Below are positions 27,668-37,286 of a stretch of 51,498 nucleotides of DNA, in pieces. Source of the stretch: a virus; IMG/VR virus record IMGVR_UViG_3300027898_000014, positions 1 through 51,498 of that record. The stretch is one strand, 5' to 3'. The translations under genes and the position numbers were made by a program. How positions within the stretch are numbered: the first letter of the stretch is position 1; every line of letters starts with the position of its first letter. The notes under the pieces were generated by a model that worked only from the letters and a program-made list of their open reading frames with translations, ran no database searches and was not told the DNA's origin.

Positions 27668-29280
27668 GCTCATGGCTCACGCGTGGGCTAGAGTGGCTGG
27701 CGCTCTTCAACGGCACCGTTTCCCCGGCCCGCGCGCCGGAGCCAGCGGGTGTGGCCCCTAAGCGCCTCGGCATGGACATCCGTGAGAGTGCAGCCGCCGC
27801 TTTGGGCGGTAAGGCGAGCAACGCAGCCCAGGTGTTCAAGCCCTACACTCCGCCGCCCGGCGTGCTGCCTGAAGGGGTGAAGCCAAAGTTCGCCATGGAC
27901 GATATGTCCTGGGCATCGAGCCAGTTCGCCTCGTGGGGCGTCGCTGGAACGCAGTTCCTGGGCTACCCTTACCTTTCCGAGCTTGCGCAGCGTCCAGAAT
28001 ACCGAATGATCTACGAGACCATCGCGGAAGAGATGACCCGCAAGTGGATCGAGATCAAGTCCAATTCAAAAGACGACGAAGCGGTCGCCGAAAAGATCAA
28101 GAAGATCGAGTTGGAGTTCGATCGGCTGAAGGTGCAGAAGGCTTTCTATCAAAGCGCTATCCACGACGGCCAGTTCGGTTGCGGCCACATCTTCGTCTGT
28201 TTGGGCGATGAAGACAAGGTCAGTGACGACGAGCTTATGAAGCCGATCGGCGACGGACGCGACGACACTTCAAAGGTCAAGATCGGAAAGACCAATCCGC
28301 TGACGGCTTTGCGCAACGTCGAGCCGATCTGGTGCTATCCGTCGGACTATGACAGCTCCAATCCGCTGTCCAAGCATTGGTACAAACCGCGCCTGTGGTA
28401 TGTGATGGGCAAGCCGGTCTCGGCGACGCGCCTGCTGACGGTGGTCGGGCGGGAGGTGCCGGACTTGTTGAAGCCGGTCTACAACTTCGGCGGCTTATCG
28501 CTCTCGCAGCTCGCCAAGAGCTACGTCGACATCTGGCTCAAGACCAAGCAGTCTGTCGCTGACCTGATCTTCAACTTCTCTGTGTCGGTGGTAAAGACGG
28601 ATATGCAAGCGGCCCTGCAGGGCGGCGACTTCTCGTCTTACAACTCGTTGTCCTCGCGCGCTGACATGATGAACAATGTCCGGTCCAATCGTGGACTGTT
28701 GATGTTGGACATGGCTAGCGAAGACTTCGTCAATGTCTCGACGCCATTGGGCGGGCTCCACGAGCTGCAGGCCCAATCGCAAGAGCACATGTCGAGCGTC
28801 TCCAAGATCCCGCTCGTGAAGCTGACGGGCATTTCGCCGTCCGGATTGAACGCTTCGTCCGAGGGCGAGATCCAAGTCTTTTATGATTTCATCCACGCCC
28901 GCCAAGAGCATTTGTTCCGCGATCCGCTGCACCGCGTTTTGTGCATGGTCCAGCTCTCGTTGTTCAATGAGATCGACGAGTCCATCACATTCGAGTTCCG
29001 CCCGCTCGAAGAGGAAAGCGAATTGGAGCGCGCCGAACGCCGCAACAAGGAGGCGAACACAGACGTCATCCTGATCGACGCTGGCGTGCTCTCTCCTGAA
29101 GATTCGCGCAAGCGGCTGGCGAGCGATCCCAACTCGATCTACGACGGCCTTGATCCTGAGGACGTACCCGATCTCTCCGAAGAGGAAGATGAGGGGCTTG
29201 TGGTCCATGGCACGAGCGCGAAGGCTGGCGGGGCGGATAACTCGATTGACAAACTGTTTGCTGAGCGCAAAGCTTCATGA
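27664..29280 (+). CDS. Portal protein (DUF1073/Phage_portal_3 type), 538 aa
   Basis: Ring protein at the DNA entry vertex. Start chosen as GTG 27664, in the GTGA overlap with the terL stop; the longer frame from 27538 duplicates terL coding space. Recognised by KFAMDDMSWASSQF, FLGYPYLSELAQRPEYRMI and ETIAEEMTRKWIEIKS near the N-terminus, and KIPLVKLTGISPSGLNASSEGE, the portal wing and clip region. The C-terminal part is acidic and disordered. Confidence 0.9.
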   Translation: MSSWLTRGLEWLALFNGTVSPARAPEPAGVAPKRLGMDIRESAAAALGGKASNAAQVFKPYTPPPGVLPEGVKPKFAMDDMSWASSQFASWGVAGTQFLGYPYLSELAQRPEYRMIYETIAEEMTRKWIEIKSNSKDDEAVAEKIKKIELEFDRLKVQKAFYQSAIHDGQFGCGHIFVCLGDEDKVSDDELMKPIGDGRDDTSKVKIGKTNPLTALRNVEPIWCYPSDYDSSNPLSKHWYKPRLWYVMGKPVSATRLLTVVGREVPDLLKPVYNFGGLSLSQLAKSYVDIWLKTKQSVADLIFNFSVSVVKTDMQAALQGGDFSSYNSLSSRADMMNNVRSNRGLLMLDMASEDFVNVSTPLGGLHELQAQSQEHMSSVSKIPLVKLTGISPSGLNASSEGEIQVFYDFIHARQEHLFRDPLHRVLCMVQLSLFNEIDESITFEFRPLEEESELERAERRNKEANTDVILIDAGVLSPEDSRKRLASDPNSIYDGLDPEDVPDLSEEEDEGLVVHGTSAKAGGADNSIDKLFAERKAS

Positions 29281-29516
29281 TCTCCCTCTCCCTCTTCGAC
29301 ATCCCGCTCGAAGACCACCTCAGCGTCCAGGAACAATTCGTCTTCGCGAGGAGCGCGCATGGAGCCCCGCAAAACAAAGTCCGAGCTGCGCAAGGCGAGA
29401 GTCTTGCGCCCGGTGAACCCGAACGCGGGGATAGCGGCGGAGTATCAACGGCGGGTGCTCCGCTTGCTCAACGAGATGCATGCCTCGGTGCTCTATTGGG
29501 TGAGGGCGGCGAATAA
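29277..29516 (+). CDS. Doubtful overlapping frame, 79 aa
   Basis: ATG 29277 overlaps the portal stop (ATGA), and the first 27 codons occupy otherwise non-coding DNA (MISLSLFDIPLEDHLSVQEQF). The remaining two thirds lie inside the MuF gene in another frame and look like a shadow (GESLAPGEPERGDSGG). It may be a short coupling peptide or not expressed. Confidence 0.2.
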   Translation: MISLSLFDIPLEDHLSVQEQFVFARSAHGAPQNKVRAAQGESLAPGEPERGDSGGVSTAGAPLAQRDACLGALLGEGGE

Positions 29517-30177
29517 CCAGAATCCATCCCTATTGGCCCAAGACGAGACGCCTGCGGCCTTCTTGAGGCGCACGATGAAGAAGCTCCAGGACAGATGGTT
29601 CGGACGCTTCGATGACTTGTCCGAGAATTTGGGCAAGTGGTTCGCCCAATCGGTGGACCGGCGATCGACGGACGCGCTGAAGAAGATCTTGCGCGATGGA
29701 GGCTTCACCGTCGAATTCAAGGTCTCGCCGTTTGTGCGGGACGTGGTGACCGCGACGCGTGGCGAGAGCGTTGGACTCATCAAGTCCATTCCGCAGCGTT
29801 ACCTCCAAGCGGTCGAAGGCGCGGTGATGCGCGCGGTCATGCGGGGCGGAGACCTCGGGCCATTGGCCAAGGAGCTCCAACACACCTACGGCGTGACCAA
29901 GAAGCGTGCGGCGTTGATCGCTCGTGACCAGAACAACAAGGCCACAGCGGCGATCACGCGGGCGCGCCAGATTGAAGCAGGAATCAAAGAAGCCCAGTGG
30001 ATGCACTCCAGCGCCGGTAAAGTTCCGCGCCCTTCTCACCTCAAGGCAGGACGAGACAAGGTCCGCTACGACGTCAAGAAGGGCTGGTTCGATCCAGATG
30101 AAGGACGCAACATTTACCCCGGCGAATTGATCAATTGCCGTTGCCGGGCGAAGCCGATTATTCCAGGATTTGAGTGA
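29359..30177 (+). CDS. MuF-like minor head protein, 272 aa
   Basis: Head morphogenesis protein homologous to Mu gpF / SPP1 gp7. ATG 29359 follows GAGGAG. Family marks: long helical N-terminus, then LAKELQHTYGVTKKRAALIARDQNNKATAAITRARQ and the C-terminal WMHSSAGKVPRPSHLKAGRD, ending with YPGELINCRCRAKP (the NCRC ending typical of MuF). No toxin domain is attached. Standard location after the portal. Confidence 0.88.
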   Translation: MEPRKTKSELRKARVLRPVNPNAGIAAEYQRRVLRLLNEMHASVLYWVRAANNQNPSLLAQDETPAAFLRRTMKKLQDRWFGRFDDLSENLGKWFAQSVDRRSTDALKKILRDGGFTVEFKVSPFVRDVVTATRGESVGLIKSIPQRYLQAVEGAVMRAVMRGGDLGPLAKELQHTYGVTKKRAALIARDQNNKATAAITRARQIEAGIKEAQWMHSSAGKVPRPSHLKAGRDKVRYDVKKGWFDPDEGRNIYPGELINCRCRAKPIIPGFE

Positions 30178-30407
30178 TGGTCGTTATCCTCAAGGGCCGT
30201 TGGTTCGATCACCGCCGCCTGACGCGGGAGCAGAAGGCAGGCCTAGCGCTCTATTGCGCGCAGGTCGACATGCAGATGCACGGCGTCATCGAGGAAGTCT
30301 CCGCCCGATTGGCAGACGAGAACGGCTTCATCGACGACGTCGATTTGTACAAAATTGAAATCGAGAAGGCCGCGATGGCGGTCCTTGCGCCGAATGGACC
30401 GAGCTGA
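30177..30407 (+). CDS. Hypothetical protein, 76 aa
   Basis: ATG 30177 lies in a TGATG junction with the MuF stop; GTG 30174 is an alternative. Helical and mildly acidic (VILKGRWFDHRRLTREQKAGLALYCAQ, IEEVSARLADENGFIDDVD). Unrecognised. Coupled to both neighbours. Confidence 0.55.
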   Translation: MVVILKGRWFDHRRLTREQKAGLALYCAQVDMQMHGVIEEVSARLADENGFIDDVDLYKIEIEKAAMAVLAPNGPS

Positions 30408-30757
30408 TGTTCAGAAAGTCAGAACGCGAAGGCTATCTGATGATCGACCATCGGGAAAGCCCTGGCTTGACCGGTGCTGACCTCATCAAGGCTGGCCGCA
30501 CAAAGCTGGCCGGGCACATCGGTCCGGGTCAATTGTTCGAGGGCGCGACATACACCTGTTCGCATTGCCAGAAGGTCGTGGTGAAGAATCCCGACCGCTT
30601 GAGGGCGCGGGCGTATTGCTCGAATTGCGATCACGACATCTGCGATGGATGCGGCGCAGAGATGAAGATGACCGGGACCTGCGTTCCGTTCGCGAAATTG
30701 CAGGACCAGTTTTTGGCAACGGGCGTAGTGCCCGATCAACTCCTCAGGAGAAAATGA
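30407..30757 (+). CDS. Zinc-ribbon-like protein, 116 aa
   Basis: ATG 30407 in a TGATG junction. Contains three CxxC-type pairs: TCSHCQK, YCSNCDHDIC and DGCGAEM, at least one zinc ribbon. The N-terminus (SEREGYLMIDHRESPGLTGADLI) is found in small phage proteins near the portal. Function unknown; perhaps nucleic-acid or capsid binding. Confidence 0.6.
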   Translation: MFRKSEREGYLMIDHRESPGLTGADLIKAGRTKLAGHIGPGQLFEGATYTCSHCQKVVVKNPDRLRARAYCSNCDHDICDGCGAEMKMTGTCVPFAKLQDQFLATGVVPDQLLRRK

Positions 30758-30758
30758 A

Positions 30759-31274
30759 ATGGCACGTCGCATTACTTCCGTCACCACGATGACCCCGACC
30801 GCCACGGCGGACACGACCAACTTGGTCGACGCGACCTATCCCTTCCTGTTGCAAGGCGGATCGGCCACGCAGTTGAACCGCATCTGGGAAATCTCGATCT
30901 CTGGCCAGGCCGCTTCGTCGTCCTCGCCGACGTTCATGATCCTTGCGCGCGATTCGACCGTCGCGTCGGGCACGAACACGCTCGGCGCGGGCCAGACGGA
31001 CGCCTCGAAAGACCCCGCGACCGTCGCGCTCGCCGCTCCGCCCGTCACCGGCAATTCCAACGCCACCACCAAGCCGCAGCGGTCCTCGACCTTGCACTTG
31101 GAGAATTGCTCGCTCAACGCCTTCGGCGGCGTCTACTTCTGGCGCGCCAACAGGGTCGAGGAGACGATCTCCGTCCTCGGCAACACCGCCTCGTTCGGCG
31201 AAATCTCGCTGTCCGCCTTCACGGGCGGCACGGTCGGCGCCATCGGTGCGCACATGGAATATGAGTCGCAATAA
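30759..31274 (+). CDS. Virion surface/decoration-type protein, 171 aa
   Basis: ATG 30759 with AGGAG. Small Ser/Thr/Ala/Gly-rich beta protein without cysteines apart from one. Sequence such as LNRIWEISISGQAASSSSPTF and ILARDSTVASGTNTLG suggests a beta-sandwich surface protein. Position between connector and fibre-like genes supports a structural role. No firm homology. Confidence 0.5.
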   Translation: MARRITSVTTMTPTATADTTNLVDATYPFLLQGGSATQLNRIWEISISGQAASSSSPTFMILARDSTVASGTNTLGAGQTDASKDPATVALAAPPVTGNSNATTKPQRSSTLHLENCSLNAFGGVYFWRANRVEETISVLGNTASFGEISLSAFTGGTVGAIGAHMEYESQ

Positions 31275-31303
31275 GGCGCTCGCAATCAAAGACGGAGGCG
31301 ACT

Positions 31304-31660
31304 TTGACCGAGCCCTTGAAGCCGTTCAGCAACGCGGACACGTTCTTTCGCAAGGAGCATGAAGCTCCCAAGGCGAGGTTCCGTTTTCCGCCGCAGATCA
31401 ACGATCCGAGCGACCGGCGCTTTTGCCGTTGGTGCCTGGAGCCGATCTTCGAAGAGACGCCGCGCTCGATCCATGAGCGCGGCCAAATCCGCACGCGCTT
31501 GATGATGGCCGACAATGGCTCGGAGATCGCGTGCTGCGACAATTGCTGGCACGGCGCGATCGGGGCGGGATATTACGTCAACGGTCAAGTCGTCCCCGCG
31601 CAAGACCCGAATGAGATCCCGAATCCGCTGCTGAGGAAGTTGGTCGAGGACGCGAAGTAA
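31304..31660 (+). CDS. Zinc-binding hypothetical protein, 118 aa
   Basis: TTG 31304 is chosen as start because GGAGG lies 6 nt upstream. Two CxxC pairs, RFCRWCLEPI and ACCDNCWHG, frame a middle with IRTRLMMADNG and look like a single zinc site. It resembles the other zinc-ribbon protein of this cluster only in having paired cysteines. Function unknown. Confidence 0.55.
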   Translation: MTEPLKPFSNADTFFRKEHEAPKARFRFPPQINDPSDRRFCRWCLEPIFEETPRSIHERGQIRTRLMMADNGSEIACCDNCWHGAIGAGYYVNGQVVPAQDPNEIPNPLLRKLVEDAK

Positions 31661-32371
31661 GTGGCGGCTTCTTCGAATTATTGCTCGGGAAGCCCGACGC
31701 TCCAATCATATGGCGGCGCGAACGGCGCGACATTGACGTTCGCGAACGTCAATGGCGGAGTGAATATTCCGGCCAACACGACGTTCGTTCTTTATCTTGG
31801 CAATGGCGACGGGATTTCCGACCCTTCACCGATCACGATTGGCGGCGTCACCCTCACAAAATTGTTCAGCGACTTTGGCGGTTACGGCCACATTTCCGAG
31901 GGCATGTATTATGCCGACATCGGCGGCGCTTCCGTCACCGACACGCTTGTCTTGCATGTCACGGCATCGACGATAAATTATATCGGCATCGAATGCTGGT
32001 ATTTGACGGGCGCGGCGACGGGCGGTCCGAGCGCGACGGGAAGTTTCGCAAGCGGCATCGGCGGCGCAGGGCCGACGGTCACGCTGTCAATTCCAACAAA
32101 CGGCGTCGCTGTCGCGGGATTTTATACCTTCGCAGGAACCGTTCCTTTAAGCCCTGCGGCGACGTTCAGCGGCAGCACGGCGCAGGATGGAAGCACGGCG
32201 TCCGGAGGCGTATGCCAGGTTTGGGCGGCCCACTCGACGACGACTGGATCGACGACGATCACCGGGACAAGTTCTTCGGCGAGTTGGCAATATAATTCGT
32301 CGAATGGCGCGGCGGCTTGGGCTGCCGTTTCGAGTCCGCTGCTCATGCCCAAGCGCATGGTGATGATGTAA
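31661..32371 (+). CDS. Fibre-like beta protein, 236 aa (paralogue of the end of the 462-aa protein)
   Basis: GTG 31661 directly after the preceding TAA. The protein is Gly/Ser/Thr/Ala-rich and all beta. Phrases such as PANTTFVLYLGNGDG, TIGGVTLTKLFS, ECWYLTGAATGGPSATGSF and VWAAHSTTTGSTTITG recur in order in the C-terminal half of the 462-aa protein at 34615-36003, so the two are paralogues. They flank the 746-aa propeller protein. Likely surface or fibre component. Confidence 0.6.
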   Translation: MAASSNYCSGSPTLQSYGGANGATLTFANVNGGVNIPANTTFVLYLGNGDGISDPSPITIGGVTLTKLFSDFGGYGHISEGMYYADIGGASVTDTLVLHVTASTINYIGIECWYLTGAATGGPSATGSFASGIGGAGPTVTLSIPTNGVAVAGFYTFAGTVPLSPAATFSGSTAQDGSTASGGVCQVWAAHSTTTGSTTITGTSSSASWQYNSSNGAAAWAAVSSPLLMPKRMVMM

Positions 32372-34611
32372 TGGGATTCATCACGCGAGCGCTGTATGGG
32401 TCAGGCGGCTCGTCCGGCTCGAATCCGATCGGCTGGTATCCGGTCAAGATCGGCGGCGGCGGCTATTGCACTGGCGGGGACATGCACCCCGATGGGACGA
32501 TGATCACCCGCGTCGACGTCAATTCGCTCTACATCGGCAACGTCACGCTTGGCGCGCCTTGGGTGAACGCATGGAATGCAGCCGGTCTGCCGTCGACGAT
32601 CACCGGCAATCCGTTCTATGGGTCGGGGTGTTGGGAAGCGCGCATCGCGCCGAGCAATTCGAGCATCATCTACGCGATTTTCGGCGGTCAATCTAACACC
32701 GCCTATCTGATCAAGACGACCGACAAGTGCAACACATGGGCGATCTGTCCGTGCTTGACGCTTTTTAACGCTGACCCCAACGGCCCGAACCGGACCGAAG
32801 GCCAGAAGATGGCGGTCGATCCGGCCAATGCGAACGTCGTCTATTTCTCCGATTCGGACGGCAACATCTACGTCACGACCGACGGCGGGACGACGTGCAC
32901 AAAGCTCAACCCCTCGACGATCCCGTCGAGCGCGAGCGCGCATGGCGCGCCGGGCATTGCATTTGACCAGACCAGCGGCACGACGGGCGGCAAGACCAAT
33001 CGCATCATCATCCCGGTTTTCAATGTCGGCGTCTATATCTCGACGAATGCGGGATCGACCTGGGCCGCGTCGAGCGGCGCGCCGACCGCCATCACAAAAG
33101 GCAAGATGGCGTCGGATGGCTATTATTACGCCATCGACGGTGGCCCGAATGTCTATCGCCTTTCGCCTGCGGGCGTGTGGACGACGATCCGCACCTCGGC
33201 GAACGGCAACGTCGGGCTCGCGGGCATCGCGTGCGATCCGAACAATGCCGGCCATATGGTTGTCGAGCTTGGCGGCACGTTGTTCGACGAATCCACGAAC
33301 GCGAATTCTGGCACGCCGACCTGGGGCGGCAACTACGGCTATTACGGGTCCACCACCGATTACAATTCAACCGGCGTGCCGTGGTACCACAACGTTTCCG
33401 TCGCCTACCATTTGGCGGGCGGCGCTTGGTATTATTCGCACGGAGACTCGTTCTTCGATCCCAACGTATCAGGCCGCGTCTGGATTTTCTGGGGCTGCGG
33501 CGTGATGTATACGAACAGCATCACAGCCGTGACGATCAATCAGCCGTTCTACGACCAGACAGGCGGCATCGAGAATCTCGTCGGCTCGCATGTGACATGG
33601 CCGCCAGGATATTATCCGCTGCTCTCGTGCGAAGATCGCGCGATCTGGTGCTTGAGCAGTCCGAACACTTATCCCCAAGGCTACGGGCCGAATTATCAGT
33701 ATGATCTGCGCCTGGGCATGGGCAACGACTATGCGAAGTCGTCGCCCAATTTCGTCGTCGCGCTCGCGGGCGGGACCGGCGACGGCGGCCCGCTCACGCT
33801 TTGGACAGCGACCGATGGCGGCGTGTCCAACACCTGGACGCTTGCGCCGGTGCAACCGTCGCCAAGCTCCGCGTTCTGCAATGGCTCAATCGCCGTCTCG
33901 ACGCCGCTCAATTGGGTGGTGATCAGCTACGCCGACCAAAAAGCGTATGTGACCCAGGACGGCGGAAATACCTGGTTCACGCCCGCGACGCTGCCGACGG
34001 GTAGCGCGTTCACTCCCGCCTATGCGCAATCGGTGCATGCGCGTTGGGCGACCGCCGATCACGTCAACACCGGCACGTTCTATCTTCTCAGCGGCAACGG
34101 AGTTTATCGCTCGACGGACGCCGGGTCGACATGGACGTTGATGCTCTCGGGCACCGGGCCATTCAACCCGAATTTCGGCTTCAACGACGTGATCAAGGCC
34201 GTGCCTGGGCACGCCGGAAACCTGTTCTATATCCCCGGCCCGATCTTGATGAACCCGACCACGCAGCCGTCGACGTCGGCGAAATTGCTGCGCTCGACCG
34301 ATGGCGGCGCGACGTGGAACGACGTCAGCAACGGCAGCTATACGATCCTTGGACCGAACGCCTATGGCTTCGGCAAGGCGGCTGTCGGGCAAAGCTATCC
34401 AGCGATCATCATGTTCGGATGGATCAACGGCGTCTACGGCATTTGGGAATCGGACGATTATTGCGCGACATGGTTCACTCTCGGAACATTCCCTGCCGGT
34501 CGGCTCGACCTCATGAATGATGCGACGGGAAACTTGAACGTCTATCAAGAATGGGTCGTCAGCTTCGGCGGATCGAGCTTGATCCGTTACGGCCAAGCGT
34601 CGGGGTATTGA
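32371..34611 (+). CDS. BNR/Asp-box beta-propeller protein, probable receptor-binding or glycan-binding virion protein, 746 aa
   Basis: ATG 32371 shares a base with the previous stop (TAATG). GGGGYCTGGDMHPDGTMITR at the N-terminus is like the start of GH74-type propellers. At least eight Asp-box (S-x-D-x-G-x-T-W) repeats follow, e.g. KTTDKCNTW, YVTTDGGTT, ISTNAGSTW, VTQDGGNTW, RSTDAGSTW, RSTDGGATW, ESDDYCATW. This is a sialidase or GH74/Vps10-like fold. No certain catalytic residues can be picked, so it may bind rather than cleave sugar. A fibre-type gene inside the head gene cluster is unusual. Confidence 0.7.
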   Translation: MGFITRALYGSGGSSGSNPIGWYPVKIGGGGYCTGGDMHPDGTMITRVDVNSLYIGNVTLGAPWVNAWNAAGLPSTITGNPFYGSGCWEARIAPSNSSIIYAIFGGQSNTAYLIKTTDKCNTWAICPCLTLFNADPNGPNRTEGQKMAVDPANANVVYFSDSDGNIYVTTDGGTTCTKLNPSTIPSSASAHGAPGIAFDQTSGTTGGKTNRIIIPVFNVGVYISTNAGSTWAASSGAPTAITKGKMASDGYYYAIDGGPNVYRLSPAGVWTTIRTSANGNVGLAGIACDPNNAGHMVVELGGTLFDESTNANSGTPTWGGNYGYYGSTTDYNSTGVPWYHNVSVAYHLAGGAWYYSHGDSFFDPNVSGRVWIFWGCGVMYTNSITAVTINQPFYDQTGGIENLVGSHVTWPPGYYPLLSCEDRAIWCLSSPNTYPQGYGPNYQYDLRLGMGNDYAKSSPNFVVALAGGTGDGGPLTLWTATDGGVSNTWTLAPVQPSPSSAFCNGSIAVSTPLNWVVISYADQKAYVTQDGGNTWFTPATLPTGSAFTPAYAQSVHARWATADHVNTGTFYLLSGNGVYRSTDAGSTWTLMLSGTGPFNPNFGFNDVIKAVPGHAGNLFYIPGPILMNPTTQPSTSAKLLRSTDGGATWNDVSNGSYTILGPNAYGFGKAAVGQSYPAIIMFGWINGVYGIWESDDYCATWFTLGTFPAGRLDLMNDATGNLNVYQEWVVSFGGSSLIRYGQASGY

Positions 34612-34614
34612 TCG

Positions 34615-36003
34615 ATGGCCTATTCGATGACGGCGCTCGGCGCGGTGAGCGCCTTCCCCCTCGCGTCGTCCATCACATTTTCAGCGTTCAATTTCGGAAC
34701 CGCTGATCCGTCGCGTTTGATCGTCGTTGGCATGAGCATGAGCGGCGGTGGTTCTGCTGGGGTTACTCAGGTCACCATCGGCGGCGTGCCGGCAACGCTG
34801 CGTTTTGGCACAATAATTGGCGGGACCGCCGTCAACGGATATAGTTGGTGGGAAGCCCTCGTCCCGACCGGCACAAGCGGCAACATCGTTGTTGGAAACG
34901 GATCGACCGATCTAGTCGGCGTTATCGTGCTTGTCGGTTATTCCGTCATTCAGGGCGCTTTTGCGACCGCGCATGGCGGTCAGATCATTCATTCACAACC
35001 GCTTGTAAAACCAATTCCGGTCCCGATCGGGGGGTCAGCCGCCGTGCTGGCGTCGGCGCAATACGCAACGACGTCCGCGAGTCAAACTGCGACGTGGACG
35101 GGCACCACGAACAGCTCCGGAGACCAACAAAGCGGCTACGTAGGTCAAATCTGGGGCGGCTCATCCCAAGTGACAACGTCGGGCGCAGTTTCAGCGTCCA
35201 TTTCTCCTGATGCTCTTGACTACGGCGTCATGGGTTATATCGCCTATTATCCGGCGACGGTCGCCGCTCAAGTGATCTCGACGTGGTGCCCTGGAAGCCC
35301 TGGCGCGCTCAACCCTGGCTATAGCGGCGCGACGAGCTACACATATACCAATCTGCTCGGCAGCGCCCTTGCGGGAAGCCCGAGCATTCCCGCCGGAACG
35401 ACGTTCGTGCTATTCATCGGCGCGGGTGTCGAAATCACCGCACCGCCGACCATCGGCGGTGTGACGATGACTAAGGCCACCGGCTCGCTCAACAGCGGTT
35501 CGGGCGTCCAGAGATCGGAATTGTGGTATGCCGATCTTGCGTCGGCGACGACGGACACACTGGTCGTCTATTGGGGATCATACAACATTCCAGATTGGGG
35601 CCTGGAGTGCTGGTTTCTGACCGGTGCGGCGACGGGAGGACCTGTCGTCACCGCCAGCACTCTCAATCAACAGGGCGTCAATCCGATCAGCATTTCGCTC
35701 GCCATCCCCGCCAACGGGCTGGCGTTGGCTGGCTTCTTTTCGGAAAACAATTCCGGCGCTTATCCTGTATCGTCTGCCGTCTCATGGACCAATCTGGCGG
35801 CGGACGGCCCGATCTCTTATAGCGCGGGCCAAAATCAAGCATGGGCGACGCACTCCACCGCCACCGGCTCGGTGAGCCTGAGCGGGTCAAGCACGAACGG
35901 CGCTGAATGGTCCTATCTTACGAACGTGAGCGTCGGTGCGTGGATCCCCCAAGCGGCGATCGTCCCGCAAATTCTCTCCGTGCAAACGCGCATCATGATG
36001 TGA
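34615..36003 (+). CDS. Two-domain fibre-like beta protein, 462 aa
   Basis: Ser/Gly/Thr-rich beta protein. Residues 1-220 (SRLIVVGMSMSGGGSAG, TIGGVPATLRF, WWEALVPTGTSGNIVV) look like one jelly-roll unit. Residues 225-450 form a second, homologous to the whole 236-aa protein at 31661-32371, including ECWFLTGAATGGP and WATHSTATGSVSL. Both units share the TIGGV phrase, so the protein probably arose by internal duplication as well. Start ATG 34615 has a weak site. Confidence 0.6.
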   Translation: MAYSMTALGAVSAFPLASSITFSAFNFGTADPSRLIVVGMSMSGGGSAGVTQVTIGGVPATLRFGTIIGGTAVNGYSWWEALVPTGTSGNIVVGNGSTDLVGVIVLVGYSVIQGAFATAHGGQIIHSQPLVKPIPVPIGGSAAVLASAQYATTSASQTATWTGTTNSSGDQQSGYVGQIWGGSSQVTTSGAVSASISPDALDYGVMGYIAYYPATVAAQVISTWCPGSPGALNPGYSGATSYTYTNLLGSALAGSPSIPAGTTFVLFIGAGVEITAPPTIGGVTMTKATGSLNSGSGVQRSELWYADLASATTDTLVVYWGSYNIPDWGLECWFLTGAATGGPVVTASTLNQQGVNPISISLAIPANGLALAGFFSENNSGAYPVSSAVSWTNLAADGPISYSAGQNQAWATHSTATGSVSLSGSSTNGAEWSYLTNVSVGAWIPQAAIVPQILSVQTRIMM

Positions 36004-36023
36004 TCGGAGCATAAGGAAGCATC

Positions 36024-37271
36024 ATGGCAGACAGCGGCGTACCGCTAAACGTAGGCTCAGGCGGAAAGGTCGTCGACACCGAGACGCTGTCGCCGCGCGG
36101 CTTCGACGTCCAGCGCGTGAAGATCGTCACCGGAAACGTCGATGTCGACGGCGGCGACACAAGCCCGACCAACCCGCTTTCGGTCGAGCTTTACGACGCC
36201 AACAACAACCCGTTCCCCGTCCCGCCGCCGCTGACCAACGACGCGCCCGGCGCGATGTCGATCGTCGGCGATCCGAGCGGGCCGTATGCTGGCGTAAACA
36301 TCCTCGAAGCGGTGATGGATTCGGGGACGGGCGAGGCGCTCAACGTCCGCATTTTCAATCCGGAAAAGCGTGACGCGCAAAACGCGACGATTCTGAGCGA
36401 CGCGCCCGCGCCGATCAATATCTATGGCGCTCTCAACCAATTCATCGTGATCGACACGACCGGATATGAGTCGATCAACATCACGACGCAGGCGCTAGCC
36501 GGCAATATCACTTGTTCGAATGACGGCGTGACGTGGTCGGCGCTGACGGGCGTTCCGCTCGTCTTGGGCGCGTATGTGACGGCGGTGGCCGCGAACTTGG
36601 GCTATTCGTTCCCCTGCCTCGCGCGCTATTTCCGCATCACGGTCACGGCGGCGGGGACGGCGGTCGCCTATCTCCGCGCGCAGCCTTGGCCGGGCACTTA
36701 CACGACGTCGGTGCCGACCGCGACCGCGACGAACAACGTCGCCTCCTGGAATGGCACGGCGATCGTCACGGCGGGCGTCGCTGGCACGCTCTCCGTCGGC
36801 GGCAACATTGCTGTCGGCTCCGCTCCGACGTTGAATCCCGTCCCGCTGGCATGGGACGGAACGAACACCCGCCGCATCCTGACGGATACGTCGAGCGGCG
36901 GCGTGGTTCTCGGATCGAACGCCACAACCAACGGCCAGACCATCGGCCAGACGATCATCACCGCCACAACGGCGGCGGTAACTCAAGTCAAGGCGTCGGC
37001 TGGCCGCTTGACGATGCTTTACGTTTCCAACGGCGCGGCGAACGTCGGCTATCTGCACATGCAGAACAATTCCGCCGCGACGACGTCGACTGCTTCGGTC
37101 CTGACAATCGCCATCCCGGCGACGGCGGGCGCGAGCATCCCGGTCTTCCTGCCAGAGGGCGGATTATATTTCAGCTCTGGCATCGCCTACACCGTTTCCG
37201 GCGCGATTGCGTCCGGCGACACGACCGCGCTGACGTCTCCGTCCATCGCGGTCAATTACGCTTACATTTAA
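36024..37271 (+). CDS. Virion structural protein, 415 aa
   Basis: ATG 36024 with AAGGAAG. N-terminal part has GGKVVDTETLSPRGFDVQRVKIV, common in phage proteins that decorate capsid or tail; the central and C-terminal parts are Ala/Thr/Gly-rich beta (NITTQALAGNITCSNDG, WPGTYTTSVPTATA, AGASIPVFLPEGGLYFSSG). Single cysteines only. Probably a fibre or surface protein; not assignable further. Confidence 0.55.
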   Translation: MADSGVPLNVGSGGKVVDTETLSPRGFDVQRVKIVTGNVDVDGGDTSPTNPLSVELYDANNNPFPVPPPLTNDAPGAMSIVGDPSGPYAGVNILEAVMDSGTGEALNVRIFNPEKRDAQNATILSDAPAPINIYGALNQFIVIDTTGYESINITTQALAGNITCSNDGVTWSALTGVPLVLGAYVTAVAANLGYSFPCLARYFRITVTAAGTAVAYLRAQPWPGTYTTSVPTATATNNVASWNGTAIVTAGVAGTLSVGGNIAVGSAPTLNPVPLAWDGTNTRRILTDTSSGGVVLGSNATTNGQTIGQTIITATTAAVTQVKASAGRLTMLYVSNGAANVGYLHMQNNSAATTSTASVLTIAIPATAGASIPVFLPEGGLYFSSGIAYTVSGAIASGDTTALTSPSIAVNYAYI

Positions 37272-37286
37272 GAAAGGCTCAACCCT

